Part shown: positions 27,801-42,800 of the stretch, piece by piece | How positions within the stretch are numbered: position 1 is the stretch's first letter | How the letters are laid out: every line of letters starts with the position of its first letter | Source of the DNA: Melitaea cinxia | Lineage: Eukaryota; Arthropoda; Insecta; Lepidoptera; Nymphalidae | Assembly: GCF_905220565.1 (NCBI RefSeq) | Contig: NC_059422.1 | Span: 4,372,001 to 4,436,000 of the forward strand | Reading direction: 5' to 3' | Length of the DNA stretch: 64,000 nucleotides | Notes under the pieces: model-generated | Databases searched by the model: none | Seen by the model: only the letters and a program-made list of their open reading frames with translations | What the model was told of the DNA's origin: nothing | Program-made: the position numbers and the translations under genes

Positions 27801-30800
27801 GCAACGCGCTTGTGAATACAACCCTCCCCAGAAGGTCAACATAAGAACACATTATTTGAGAGCACTGTTATATAGCTGTGATCTTCTGTAATAATTAGGT
27901 ACTTCCCCAGTCGGGCTACTTCAGATTTCGACCAAGATATTTCCTGTTGTGAACCTTTTATTGCATAGATATTAATAACGCTCACTTCAAATTATGTGAA
28001 GAGCACTGGCTTTCCTCGTTGAATCGCAATACCAACAATGCACCCAGCCCTCACCAATATCATCTCTAATATCATTAGTGCCCACTTTATACGCATTCTG
28101 CAATATCCATCAACCATATCACGCTTAATTAATGAGTAACAACCGCTCTGGTGTAGTGGTACGTGTAGCCCTAAAACACCGACGGTTATCGGGTTCGATT
28201 ATCGCTCGGTACGCATATTTTGTATTTGTACACATTTTTTTCAACTTTCCTGTTTGTATGTCTGTTCTTATGGGTCCCCCCACCAATCCCCAGTGAAGCA
28301 GCTTGGTGGGTTAAGCTCCAATCCTTCTCCTACATGGAGAAAGAGGCCTATACTATAATCCAGGACGTTAAACCATGTACCTAATGCTTAGATAGCATAA
28401 CTCAACTTGGAGTATCAAAACACTCTCAACTGTATGATAATGATATCTCATTCACAATTATCTTTGACATCGGCGTGCGAAATGAGTGTCGTTGAGTTAT
28501 TAAAAAGTGATTTAACATTATATAATACTTGAAAAATGTCTTAACTGTAAACGATTAAAAATATATGTAATCACATCATTGATAATAAAAGAAAAACCTA
28601 CTGGACCAATTTCAAAAAATATTTTATCATAAAAATGCTACGCTATCACTGAGTAACATAGGCTGTATTTTAACAAGAAAAAAATACAACTAAAATCAAA
28701 AATAGTAAGATGCAGCTACAATAGAGAAGTACTTGTATTCCGTGATTTATTTCGTTTATATTTTTACTTAATCAGAGGATGTCTCCGATTCTTCTAAAAC
28801 AAAGCAAATGACACTTCAATTTAACATGCAGCCTTGGTATGAAAATTAGTCGAGTAATTTAGGAGGAAACGACCTCTTTGAATAGAATAATGATATTTTG
28901 GGCATGAAGATACCAGTCACGTAGCGAGGGAAGGGGGGCAAGAGGCGCTATACAGAAAGGGGTATTGTACCCGGGCGTGAGTTATGATCGCTACGTCACT
29001 GAAAAAAACGTGGAATAACATATGGTAATGATCAATCGCCATACGGCGTACCTAATAAAAATCGCTTACTAGAACTATGAACCCAGACTCTACTATCTTT
29101 AAGCTCACCGTCACAAGCTCTGGCTACCTTGCTTACCAAAAGAAGTCAATACTATTATTTTCTATCAGGTCAAGTTATTTCTCTAGTCAACAAGCTACTT
29201 CTTGGTGAGACCAACATTAACGAAAATTTCTGAATAAACATGACTATGTTCCATTTTTCACCATCAGTGGTTTCAGTTACCTAATCTAATTCCTCATACT
29301 AGACAATGAATCCATCCTGGAATTAATGAACCATCTTGGAACTTAAGAAGCCGACCGATGGCGGGATAACCATCCACTGCTGGATTTGAAATACACAGGC
29401 CGAAGACGGGCAGCAGCCTCTTTGGTGCGACAAAGCCAGTACTGCGGTCACCAACCCGCCTGCCCAGCGTGGTGACTATGGGCAAAACACATGAGTTCAC
29501 GGTATTTTTGGCGTAAACTTGTGGAGGCCTATGTCCAGCAGTGTGGACTGTATAGGTTGTAATGATGAGACAATGAATTAACGCTTAAAAAGCAAATAAC
29601 TGCTTCGCTAATCGCCACAGACTTAATCTTTGATCATAACTAAAATTTGTATAATTTAAGCAAATCTTTGTCATGGTTCCACGAATCAAAATTTTTGTCC
29701 CACCAGTGACCGTATGAAACATTTAATTGGCATACTATTTTTTCCACTTTTATATTCCAGAATTACACTATTATAAGACTAATATTAGGAAGCCTAGATT
29801 AGTAACAAATGTACTTATAAGTAGTTAAACAAAATCCTATTAACATTGCTAAATCGTGAGAAAACAAAAAAAAAAGACTCACAGTTTCAATATATTTAAA
29901 TAATAAATCATTTGAATCATACGTTTTTTGTACAATGAAGTCACGGCAGAATTTAGTTTTACTAACCCATTGTTTCGTGTAGCCTTGGAATTAAGTGAAA
30001 CAATGAAATTCCGATCTTCTTCCTAAATTTGAACGCAGGATACTATTTAGGCTTTATGTCTGTTCATTAATTGTTACTATTTTAATATCAAAATAAATGA
30101 TTATGGTCTGTAACTCTTAAGTTATTTTATATATTTATGACCTAAATTTAGTAAATTTATGGCATGAATAAAAACACATGACGAAATTTAAAACTCAAAC
30201 TCTCTAGACCTCGTTTGGATTAATTTTTTTTTTTAATGTTGACTCTGATGTGTCTCTACAATGTATTAATACAACAGAAATGCAATCATTTACTTTATAC
30301 GATATAATAATGCGGAAGAAGTTAAAGAAATTGGAAATAGTTTTTGTTTGATCAACAAAATATTCTCTATTATACATAAATATCAGATTATTTATTTATT
30401 TATAATTGATGAACTCAAAATTGGACTGACTTTAATAAATATTTCACTAGTTCGCCAGACAAAAGGGGATATCCAAAATAATGTTGTCTACACGGGTAAA
30501 GCCGCGAGCTAATACTAATACAGAATACTTTATTCTTCAGATCGAATAAAGTTAAAAGAAAAAAATCATCAAGAAATGTCTGGCGAATACGCAAATGGCG
30601 ACTACAACAGGAAACTTTATACTAAATTAAGCTATTACGGCAGCACAATAAAATAATAATGTTCAAAAGTCATAAATCGTACATAGAATAATAGACAATA
30701 GTGAAGGACAGACAGACAAACAGCTACAATATGATATAACTTTAACAATAAGTTTTGTACACAAAAAGATTCGCCGATACCAGATTAGTATCTTGTACAT

Positions 30801-33800
30801 GTGGTCCAAGTAATAAGTTTATCAGTATTAAAAGAATTGCCTAGACATTATTTTATAAAGGTTTGCTGTAGGAAATGTCATATTTAAAATTTGGGGAACG
30901 GTGACTAACAGTGACTAATGACTAACGGTGTCTCAATGCTACAACTGCTGCTTTAAGTGAGGTAGGGCACAGCAGGAATTTCCTGCTCAAAATATGTAGC
31001 AGCCCAACTGGGGTAGTACCTCGACCTTACAGAAGATCACAGCTAAATAATACTGCTTTCAAGCAGTATTGTGTTCCTGTTGGTGAGTAAGGTGACCAGA
31101 GCTCCTGGGGGGATTTGGGATTGGGTCGGCAATGCGCTTGCGATGCTTCTGGTGTTGCAGCCGTCTATAAGCTACGGTAATCGCTTACCATCAGGTGAGC
31201 CGTACGCTTGTTTGCCGACCTAGTGATATAAAAAAAAAACAAAAGATCACAATTAAATAATACTGTTCTCAAGTTGTGAAAGCGTGAGCTCCTGGGTATG
31301 AAAGATCGCTTGCAATGCTGCTGGTGCTGTAGGCATCCATAGACTACGATTATGGACTTTGCCTTCCTTTTCGGATATTAAACTGGTAAATGATGAAACC
31401 AAGTTTTACCTGGCTTGTAACAAAATTTGTTGTCGGTACACTTGCAATACAGAGTATTATTTTCGCGTTGAGTGAAAGACTGGTCGTTAAACGTTATGTT
31501 AGTCGTACGCATTTAATTGTATTGGATCTTGTTATTTTCTATTAAGTTAGAGCGATACAATACACGAACTAAAATGCTTGGAGAGATTCAAAAGTGAACT
31601 GCAACTATTAGTCAAATACTCTATATATAAATATTTATACAAAAACTAGCTGACCCCGCTAGCCGTTTTGCCATATATGTTATTGACCCCCCTGAATCCT
31701 TGTAACTTATGGATATGAAAAATAGATGTTGGCCGATTCTCAGACCTACCCGATATGCCCACAAAATTTTATTAAAATCGTTCGAGCCGTTTCGGAGGAG
31801 TATGGTAACTAACATTGTGACACGAGAATTTTATATATAAGATGAGTCTATAACTTAGACCACTATACATATCACATGAAGTAAATTGCAAGCGGTAGGC
31901 TCGGGCCGAATTGCTTAGACCTCCCATTATGTAGGATTATATTAAGTAAAAAATGCTGGAACTCAGCGGTTCAACTAATCATGGTGTATTGTGTTTCAAC
32001 GAAGAGACGGATGTTAATTATTTCATACGTTGATAGAAGATAGATTTGTTATAGAGTTTCTTATGTTATACAAGGATCCATTTATTGTAAAATCTTGAGA
32101 TGGTAAATAACTGTTACTTAATGGGAAATGTTATAGCTGAAGCTATAATATTTCATTTGAAGCTATAATATTTTAAGTAAGAGTCAGTTTCAGCCTGTAA
32201 CATTCCACTGCTGGACATAGCCCTCTTTCTTCATGTTGGAGAAGGATCACATTTTAATCCATAACGCTGCTCCAATGCGGGTTGGCGAATATATTCCCTA
32301 CTATGAGTAGCAATCGCTATCAGATGCACATGATAACACCCGGGAGCGACGGCTTAACGTGATCTCCGAGGCACGGCGGAGAGACCCACAAGGACTGCAA
32401 TACCCAGACAACGGCAAACATCTGTATGGCCAATACAAATGTTTGTCATGTACGGGGAACGAACCCATTCAACGCCAACGTCAATTTGAATAGTCATTAT
32501 ACAATATTATATGCAAAAGCAAAGAGAAGCTGCTATTAACATGAAGCTGAATAATCTCCTGAGAAGATCCGCCAAGCAATAATCAACAACTTCTTAAAAT
32601 TTTAATTACAACATTTTATCATTTCGGTCTGTGAAGTACGAATCTTTATCACGATCTCTTAAACAGCTAGTGAAACACTGGTGATTAAATCCAAGTCGAC
32701 TTCTTTTTCGGGGAAGGCGTTAGTGCAGCAATGGGACATATCGGGTTTGTTATAGCACTATACAAAAGATAAAATTTTAAATAACTTTTTTATGACAAAC
32801 GCTACAAAGTGATGACGTAAAACAACCTAAATCCTAGTTAATTAAACTAGCTCTTTGAATAACACTACATTTGCCCATTTCTATTTTATACTGTACTATA
32901 TATACCTTATGTTAAATGAGTGTTTAACTTAGGTAGTGCACAGAAGATATCCTGCTCAAAATCTGGAGCAGAACGAATGGGGACGTACTGTGGCGTATCC
33001 ACATATATAGACTTTTTATAAGGAAATAATAATGAAACCGCATTTCTTGATTTTATTTTGTTTATAAAAATATTTTTTGATAAATGTCAAGAATATATAT
33101 TTTGAATTCTTCTTTATAATTTATGTTTTACAATTTATTAATTATATTTCATATTTTACGGCGTGACGTTATTTTGGAATTATATTGCATATTTTGCTAT
33201 GTGAACATTGTTTTTATGTTATTATTATTCTTAAATAAAGAGTCGGTGTAGATAGCGAAGATCTTATCATTACTTCAACCGTTAAATAGCACATTCGACA
33301 GTAAAGAACTGCTGGCTTTAAAATACACAGGCCGAAGACGGGCAGCAGCGTTTTCGGTGCGACAAAGCCAGCCCTGCGGTTACCAACCCGCCTGCCCAGC
33401 GTGGTGACTATGGGCAGAATAAATGCGTTCACGCCATTTTTGGCGGCAACTTATGAGGCCTATATCTAGCAGTGGACTGCGATGCGTGAATATATATGAA
33501 GGCTTAATTTTGAAACGACTCAACATGATTGATTGTCGGTAAATTTTTTGTTCAATTTCAGGCTATTTTTTCCTCAAATCAACGCGGGTGAAACCGCAGG
33601 GCCCAAAATTTTAAGTAGTATATCATATTACCTTACTTATGGAACGACAATATCACCCAAAGTCAGAAAAAACTATGGCTGGCTTTTAAATACAATGTTT
33701 TTCATAATTTATAATATTATTACGTGTTCATATTAAATCAAAAATATTACCAAGCGTCATAACAATGTAACGCCTCGTCATATCACACATAAATTTCAGT

Positions 33801-36800
33801 GTCATTATACATTTTCAAAAAACATCATGTAAGGTCGTGACCTTACCGGTTAGTTGATTATATTATAATATAAATAACGATCTGTCTATCCGGAATTATA
33901 TTGAAACAAAGCACGAGGTTGTTGATACAGCACGATTTAACGGATTTGTGGAAATTATGTGAAAAATTATGGTGTTAAAATGTTGAGCAAGTGCTTTGAA
34001 CAATTTTGACATTCAAAATGTCTCCCTGCAAGATAAAAAGTCCTCTGTGTCTATCGTTATGAAAATAGTTTTCCATTATGGAGCACAAGATTAATCCTTA
34101 AAAATGTTACGCATTGCACATTTGATTGCCTTATATGAATATTTTCTTGGTTATAAAATTTTTTAATCATTTTTTTTTAAATCTCGCTAAGCACGAGGTT
34201 TCCTATTAAAATTAAGTACCTACTTCAAATTCGTTGTGTATGTTGAACTATATTTGTATCAAACTGCGGATTCATTTAGTTGAAATAGTTTAAAACTGTA
34301 ATGTGGTGACAAAATATATAGTAAATATATTAGATATATATAATTGTGATATTAATAATTGTGTCTTTATAGATATTAAATAATTGTGTTTGCTCGCAAA
34401 CGAAAAAAAACCGACTTCAATTACATCGACGAGTAATAACAACGTAGATCGACGAAAAAATAGTCAAGTAACTGCGCGTTATCAAAGATTACTCAAAAAG
34501 TAGTTATCAGATCTCAATAAAATTTATATGTGACCACATGATAAACATCAGATTTCGATTAAATTAAAAATTATTAAAATCGGTACCCTCGAAGTTCCCT
34601 GGATTTCTCTGGGATCCCATGGATATCTTCTTTCCAACAAAAAAAGAATTATCAAAATCGGTACACCCAGTAAAAAGTTATTGCGGATTTTCAAGAATTT
34701 CCATCAATTTCTCTGGGATCCCATCATCAGATCCTGGTTTTCTTATCATGGTACTAAACTTGGGATATTTCCTTTCCAACAAAAAAAGAATTATCAACAT
34801 CGGTTCATCCAGTAGTGACTTTGACTGTTAAATATGAGTGAGCATCTTTTGTGTGAGTCTAGTCAGGCTGTATGACTGTTATATTATTATATATTTCTTT
34901 TCTTTTTTTCTGGAATATTTTTATTGTTACTTCTGTTATTTTTTTCTCATTATTAAGTTTTTTTCTTTTTTTTTTTACGTGTCTATCTTTCGTTGATTTT
35001 TATTTTATATTCTCTTTTTATTAAGCACATTATGTTCTTGTGGCGTTTGGCGTCTGAAGTCGCCGATGCAGGCTCTGACGGAAGAGCAGCGCCTTAGCAG
35101 TAACAATTTGCTGCTAAGCAATGCTGAGGCAGAGACCTGGTTGGCCTTCTAACTTAAATGTATTATTAAAATTTTAAATGATAATGGCCAATAAAGAACT
35201 TTTCTTTCTTTCTTTCTTTCTTTCAGTAGAAAGTTATGCGGTATAATACAACGTAGGTCGACGCAAAAAGCGTCAAGTAAAAACGCATTATTAGATATAG
35301 CTCGAAAAATAGTTGTTAGATCTCAAACAAATTTAAATGGGACCAATTGGCACACACCACCTTTCGATTAAAAGAAAATTTGTCGAAATCGCTCCACCCA
35401 GTCAAAAGTTCTGATGTAACATACATAAAAAAAAATACAGTCGAATTGAGAACCTCCTCCTTTTTTGGAAGTCGGTTAAAAAAATTTAGATGAAATTATA
35501 AAATACAATAAAATTTTACTTACCCGTTTAATATTGTTTTGAAACAAATTTAATCTATTTCTATTAGACAGTAATAGCGGAAAATATAGTTCTTCAACGC
35601 CAGGTTTAAACGGTATTTTAAAATTGAAATATTGTTGTAACTTGTATCTTATTTTGAAAAGAAAAATAACATTTTTTGCAAAATTCTAATTCAAATCAAA
35701 AGTAATTATTAAGGATCTTGGCGAATACAACTTTACTGAAAGCGAATTTTCCGTTTTACTGAAGTGACAAAACCAGAGTTAGGAGCGATTTGTGCATTTC
35801 ATTTGCGTCTTACAACCTCGAAGTATTAATTACTTCATTTGAAATATTTTAGCAAAGAAAATTATGGGTGTAATACTCCACGAACTCATCTGCATTTATG
35901 TAGAAATTAAAATGATTAACTTTAATAACATTTGGTTGATATTATTATGATACGAAAGTAATTATTTTCTGACTATTTTCTTGTAATGTGTAACCGCTGT
36001 ATCAATTATCTACTTAATTTTTTTGAAATTTTTTGATAGAATTTAAGATGTTTTAGATGTTTCAAATGAAACCCCTAAAAATCCCCGAATTTTTATTTTG
36101 TAAATTTTTAAAAATATGAATTAATTGTGTTAAAAAATCAACATTTATCAAAGACCTATACCTGAAATTTTTTGCACTTTGAGTATGATTTTATTAAAAG
36201 TAAAAATCCTTAAAATAATAACTCTACACATATTAAGACATGGGTACCGTTCTTGTACTTACTTCCCATCTAGTATTTACGAGTTATTTTTAAGAAAAGA
36301 AATAGGATACGAAAATTAATATTTAGAACTTTGCGTAGCCCAATGATATTTATCATTAAAATCAGATTGTTTGTATTGCATTTGTCAGTATCAGCAGTAT
36401 CAGCTTATTTCATTAATTATGTTACCGACTTGTCTACATATTGATTTAATTACCGATCAATGATTGGCCACAATGCGCTTAAAAATAATATTGATTAAAT
36501 AATATTGACTTACCTTCATAAGAGATGTCTTTTCCAGGATTTCTTCCGAATTGTGCAACAGCCATAGGTTTTGATGTCACAACATCCCCATTAGGACGTA
36601 TGAGATAGTTGGGTGCGTTTGGTTTACCTAACCCTTGCTCATAGACCGGCTTGACATCCTGTTTATCTATATCATAACCTGGTATGGAACCTGGTTTCTT
36701 GTAACCAGAGTCTCGATCTTGATCATAACCTGATTGGGATTGTATTGGATCTTGTACTGGGTTGATATCTTGGTATCGGTTGTTTTGTCTGTTAGGTTTA

Positions 36801-39800
36801 TGTTTTTCATAACGATCGTTGCTCGTTATTAAAGGTCTGTTATAACTGGAATCATTTTCGTAACTACCAGGTTTAATTCCATATAAATGATGGATTCCAT
36901 ATCCAAGATGACTACCGTGGTAATTGCTATAATCCAAATTGAATTGGCTTCCACCATAATTAGATGCTTGACTACTTTGTGACTCGTATTGATTACCATG
37001 TGAACCATATTGATAGCCCGATTGATTTTTGTCATAGCCATTTGATACTTGGTTATTATAACCTCCTTGGCTGTTTCCATATTGGTTGCTTTGAGAACCT
37101 ATGCTTGATGTTTGGCTTCCATAAGCACCTTGAGTATTTTGAGATCCATATTGTTGGTTTACTTGTTCGCCATAACCAGTGGTGACCTGATTTCCGTAAC
37201 CACTTTGGGAGCTAGGATATTTGTTGTTTTGCGAATCTTGAGTAGATCCATATTGGTTTGACTGTCCGCCATAACTACCAGTAGCTTCGTTTCCGTAACT
37301 ACTTTGAGAACTAGGATATTTGTTAAAATCTTGAGTAGATCCATATTGATTTGATTGACCACCATAACTGTTCGAAGCTTGATTACCGTAACCACTTTGA
37401 GAACCAGTATACTCGTAATTGTGAGAAGCTTGTGTAGTCCCATACTGATTTGACTGGCCACCGTAACCGTTTGAGGCTTGATTGTCGTAACCACTTTGAG
37501 AACTGGGATATTTGCTGCTCTGTAAATCCTGAGTAGATCCATACTGATTTGATTGGCTGCCGTAACCGCTTGAGGCTTGATTGTCGTAACCACTTTGAGA
37601 ACTAGGATATTTGCTGCTCTGTAAATCCTGAGTAGACCCATACTGATTTGATTGGCCGCCATAACCGCTCGAAGCTTGATTGCCGTAACCACTTTGAGGA
37701 GTGGGATATTTATTATTTTGAGAATCTTGAGTAGACCCGTATTGGTTTGTCTGACTTCCATAACTACCAGTTGCTTGGTTGCCGTAACCATTTTGCCTAT
37801 CAGAATTATATTCTTGATTGTTTCCATAAATGTTTGACTGGCCCCCGTAACTGCCAGTCGCTTGGCTGCCGTAGCCACTTTGTGAATTAGTGTATTGAGT
37901 CTTATCACTTTGATTAGACCCATATTGCGAGTTGGATCCGCCATAATTATTTGATGATTGTTCATTATAACCATTTTGACCATACAGATTTGAAGGTCTA
38001 TTATTTTGTCCACTAGATATCTGGTTGACATTAAGATTCTGTGAATTTTCATATTGACTACCACCATATGTATTTGAAACTTGATTTCCATAACCACTTG
38101 TACCATAACCTTGATTATAATATTGTTGGTTGCTGGCATAACTTTCGCCATATGAAGCCTGGTTGTGTGAACTTACACTGTGATGATACGAATCGTATGA
38201 AGGTTTTGGTTTATATGGTGGTCTATTGTTATAACCATTATCATCAGTTAAACTAGGTGAACTACCATAGTCAGGTCTCTGGGGTCTGTGTCCTCCATAA
38301 TTATACGAATCAGAACCATATTGCTGTTGATTTTGTGCGTACGAGTTTTGATTTAAATAACTGTTATAGCCATAGTTTTGACCATACATTTGACCTGCAC
38401 TGCTAGCTCCATAGTATGGTCTTTCTTCTGTACTAGGCCTATAAGGTCGAGGTGGATCATATATTTCTAGGTAAATTGAATTATCTTGAGATGTACCATA
38501 ATTACTAGCATACTGGTCAGTGTAAGTGTAACTTGGTTTATCATATGGCCTCGTAGGCTTATATGGTCTGGCTGGAGGTCCTATTGGATCGTTAGGTCCA
38601 TAGGGATTAGGCTTTTGATGATTATATCCTTGGTCTTCTGGTTTGGGATACGGTTTTCTATTAGGCCTAATGATATACTGATATTGGGGTTTTTCCGTTA
38701 CATATTCCGGTCGTTGAGGCCTACTAGGTTCCGGTCCATAAATATCCTGAATCTCATCACCAACTTGGGGAGGATGATATGGGTCTGGCCTCCATAGACC
38801 AGGCCTAGGTTTTTTGTATGGGTCTTGGAAATATAGCTGATCATATGGATCTGGTCTTGTAACATTACGATAAGGTCGTTCTGGTCTATATGGAATTTCT
38901 TGGGGCCTGTGATCTCCATAGCTCGGTGGTCTATCATTTTCCGGTCTCAAGGAATTGTAATCATCAGGTCTATCGTTATATTGATTGTAACCAGGTCTGT
39001 ATGGTCTGTTAGATACGTAGGAAGCTTGTGGTCTATTCTCGTAAGGGAGGTCATCAGACAGTGGTCTCTTACTGTCTTCTTCGGTAGGACGTACAACTGG
39101 TCTATGTGTGGGTCCCTTATCACTATTTTCATTCTTATCATTATCAAACGATTGTTCAATGGGTATTGGCGGGGACTGCTCGCAATTAAATCTTCTAACA
39201 TATACGTCATAATCTGGATTCTTTTGAAATAGATTCTTTTCTTTAATCTCCTTCTCGTCTGTTTTGCTTAAGTCGCACGTGGCGTTTCCCTTTGCTCCAA
39301 CCCTGAAATAAAATATTCCCTTTTAAATAGTGTGTAAACTTTTGAGGAAGTATGCATAAAGCCAACAAAAATAATTAATAAAGGTAATCATTTGTTACTG
39401 TTATAGCAATTGTAAAAATTGAAATACGAATCTTGTACGTTCTACGGTTGGCTGGTAGAGAATGCTTTTAGCATTAAGCCCGCCTTTTGTACAATTCTTT
39501 AATGTATTGTGCAATAAAGTATTAATAAATAAAATAAAATACTAGGTTTTTTCAATTAAACGTAGATTTAAATAAATAAAAAAAAATGTTTAACATACAC
39601 ACATGGTCGTCAGTTTTTAAAGTAACAAAACTTCTCAGAGTTTCAGAAGGTGCCTGATATACAATTTTTTTTTAACAAAGCACATATAAATAATACCTAC
39701 TTTAATCTAATATAAAAAATTCTCGTGTCGCGGTGTTTGTAATTAAACTCCTCCGAAACGGCTTGACCGATTCTTAAGAAATTTTGTGTGCATATTGGGT

Positions 39801-42800
39801 AAGTCTGAGAATCGAACAACATCTATTTCTCATCCCCCTAAATGTTAAGAGTAATCCACCCCAATTTTTTTTTTTGTTTTAGTTAAATTATTTCTTTTTT
39901 ATTTTATTGTGATTTGGCGTTGCAAAATACATACAACTCTAAATTTTAACCCGTCTACCACCAACCCCAATTTTTAAATAGCGTTTAGCGGCAATACAAC
40001 GTTTGCCGAGTCAACTAGTAAACAAATAAAAATAAAAATCAGACTCAGACAAGTGATAATTAAATCCACAACCCTGAAGCGTCAAACAGTATCACTGTCA
40101 ACTGGACATTTATACCATAGTAGATAGAACTAATTGTGTACTAGGAGATGAGATAGAGGCTTGTGGTAGTTTTAACTTAAAAACAAAGAAATAAGACGTC
40201 AATTTTTTTTAAAGAAAGTATTAATAACTCACCCGTAGTCATAGGATTGGCACTGTTTATCCTGTTTGCAGATGGTCTCACACTCGATCGTCGTTAATTC
40301 TGTTACATTGCGGTAAATGATATTCCGTGGCAACTGTTCTCCAATTGATACCCGCTCGAAACAATCTGTAATGGGAAAAAAGTTAACGTTAAAAAAATAA
40401 AAAGAATACATGAGGGTTTTGTTGACGCTGTGGTGGACGTATGGATTTTTCTTGTCACTTCCGCCGACAAATTCCACATCAATCATTTTAATATTTCTAT
40501 ACGTAACTACTCTTCAACTCCACACTGATTGTTGCGCTGGTGGTCGCAGGTTCGATCCCCGCTCACAACAGACATTTTGTATTGGTCATATAGATGTTTT
40601 TCATGGTCTGGACTCTTGTGTATGTATATTGTGCTTGTTTTCAGACCCCTGACATAGAAGAAAATCCTACTGGAGACCGTTGAGTATGAAACGTTTACAA
40701 AATACAAAATTATTTATCCTTAGAATTAGCACAGCTTTATATTAGTACAGTACACACACCATTGTTAACTCCCTTAAGTACCAGCAGCCTAGCAGACTTA
40801 AGGACAGAATTTAATTCAAAAGCCAATTGCTAATTCCATCGATTTGTAACTTATAATATGCTTATGTTTATTACATTTTTTGCTGATAAATATTGATTCA
40901 TAACTTTTTATCTTCTAATGATTTAAGTTAATCAAGATACAACACTTTCGCATCCGGGCACTAATAATAGAGTCAAGATGAATCAATTGAACATAATAAA
41001 TTAGAAAACTTTGGTCTTTACAAAAAGTTTTAAACTTGAAGTAACCCAGTGGAAATTTTAAGTATTTCGTTTGGACGAACTTTATTTTACATTAAGCGGT
41101 ACATTAAGGTTCTAATAGACTAAAAGTTCTAAAACATTAAAGTTCTACGTGTCTTGAAAAGTATGTAAGATGTTTATATTCACGAATTCGAACATTGTAG
41201 TCGTAACATAAGAACATTAAATTGCCTCTGATACATATTAGGTTAAGAAGATAAAAAAGAATTCAAATTTAACAAAGGTATGTCATTTTAGTTCGTTAGT
41301 AAGTTATTTTAAAACTAAGTAATACATATGTCCTTTTTTGGCTTCTGCCTGTAATATCGCACTGCTGGGCATAGGCATCTTTCCACATGTAGGAGAAGAA
41401 TCAGAGCTAACCCACCACGGTGCTCCAATGCGGGTTAGCGGATATATTTCCCTACTATGAATATCTAGCTAACGGGTGGTAACAACTGGGACCGACGGCT
41501 TAACATGCTCTCCGAGCCATGGTAAGGAGACCCACAAGGACTGTACAAACACGCAGACCACGGCAAACATCTGTATGGCCAATACAAATGTTTGTCATGT
41601 GCGGGAATCGAACCCGCCGATCGTGCCAGCGCAACAGCCATAAACCAGTGCTGTGACAGACAAATTTCGGAACAAATAATTTTTATTCCAAAAATTTACA
41701 TAGAAAATTTATCAACTACCCAAGTTTAAAAATTGGGCTCAGTGTCGATCCTTACCCTACACCGAAAAAGAGACCAATAGCCAGTAGTATGGGCTGAATC
41801 AATCTATAAATATATAAATAAATATTTGTCTGTATGTCATTTATAGAATCGTAAACCATGCATTTGATCATGATCTTCAGCAAAAGCATTCATGCACAAG
41901 TATGAGCCCACAAAAGTTTCTGAGTTGGTACTACTAAAAAAATACAAAGCGTAGCAACGCGCGCAGGGTACAACTAGTCAACCAATAAAAATTTAAAAAA
42001 GCTATACGCACTATTGCAAAACAAAACGTAACTTGCATTGTCTTTACATTTTGTCTTGAAAGAGGATCGAACGCGTAACCGTTAGTGCAGAAACCAATTA
42101 CAGAGATCAATGTACCAATAAATTTTAAAGTTTTATAGCTACCTATTAGCAAAAGATCACTTTGGCGTTTATAGCTATTATAAAATGTGAATTGGAAATA
42201 TCTTCACTGATATAATGAATCAGATGAGTCGGTTTGATCGTGGTAAGTTCAGGATGAACAAAGATTTGAATATTTTTTTACCGTTATTACTTAGTTACAT
42301 TATTATTTACTTTTAACGTATAACGTTTTGACTTGTGGACGGAAAGTTAGACTATATAAAAATATGATACTAATTTCAATTAATCTAACGAGTGTATAAG
42401 AAATTTCTAGAAGGCAATTTCAAGTTACGAAATATTGGAATTTTGCGTTAATTTGATTCGTACTATTTATTTTATTTTATATACAACATACACTCACGGT
42501 TGGCTGTTACTAAAGTAAGCAACTTAATGCTTGTGTTATAGGTAACAGTCGACTGGTATAGCTACTTCTTTTTTTGATAAACATACTTATAAATAAATAT
42601 ATTACAATCAGACTTGGGGTGGGAAACGAACCCACAACCCCCGTAGCAGAAAGCATTATAAACTGCGCCAACGGGCTAAGTTAACACGTCAGCGTCCCAC
42701 GGCTGAGCAAATTTTGCTTCTACATAGCGGAAATCAAACCCGTGACCGTCAGTTAAGGCGTCTCACACCAACATATCAGTCTGTTCTGTAATAAATTATA

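Larger units (their letters stand above)
23987..36513. other. 12.5-kb stretch between the second signal-peptide exon and exon 3
   Basis: No further coding exon was found on either strand. Besides the listed elements, 24560-25740, 25830-26700, 28380-29290, 29580-30940, 32490-33290, 33500-34400 and 35480-36510 are AT-rich and show nothing I can name. Confidence 0.65.

Noticed and set aside
37159..38151. 330-residue open frame on the minus strand, rich in Met, Ile, Lys and Val
   Set aside because: It is a shifted frame of the repetitive Gly/Tyr exon; its regularity comes from the underlying 99-bp repeat. The coding frame continues PAN 1 and has proper splice borders.
38486..39232. Plus-strand hydrophobic-looking open frames
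   Set aside because: Antisense of the Pro/Arg/Tyr-rich start of exon 3.
36514..39302. An FUS/EWS-type nuclear RNA-binding protein
   Set aside because: The low-complexity region is spliced behind a PAN domain and a signal peptide, and no RNA-binding domain is present.
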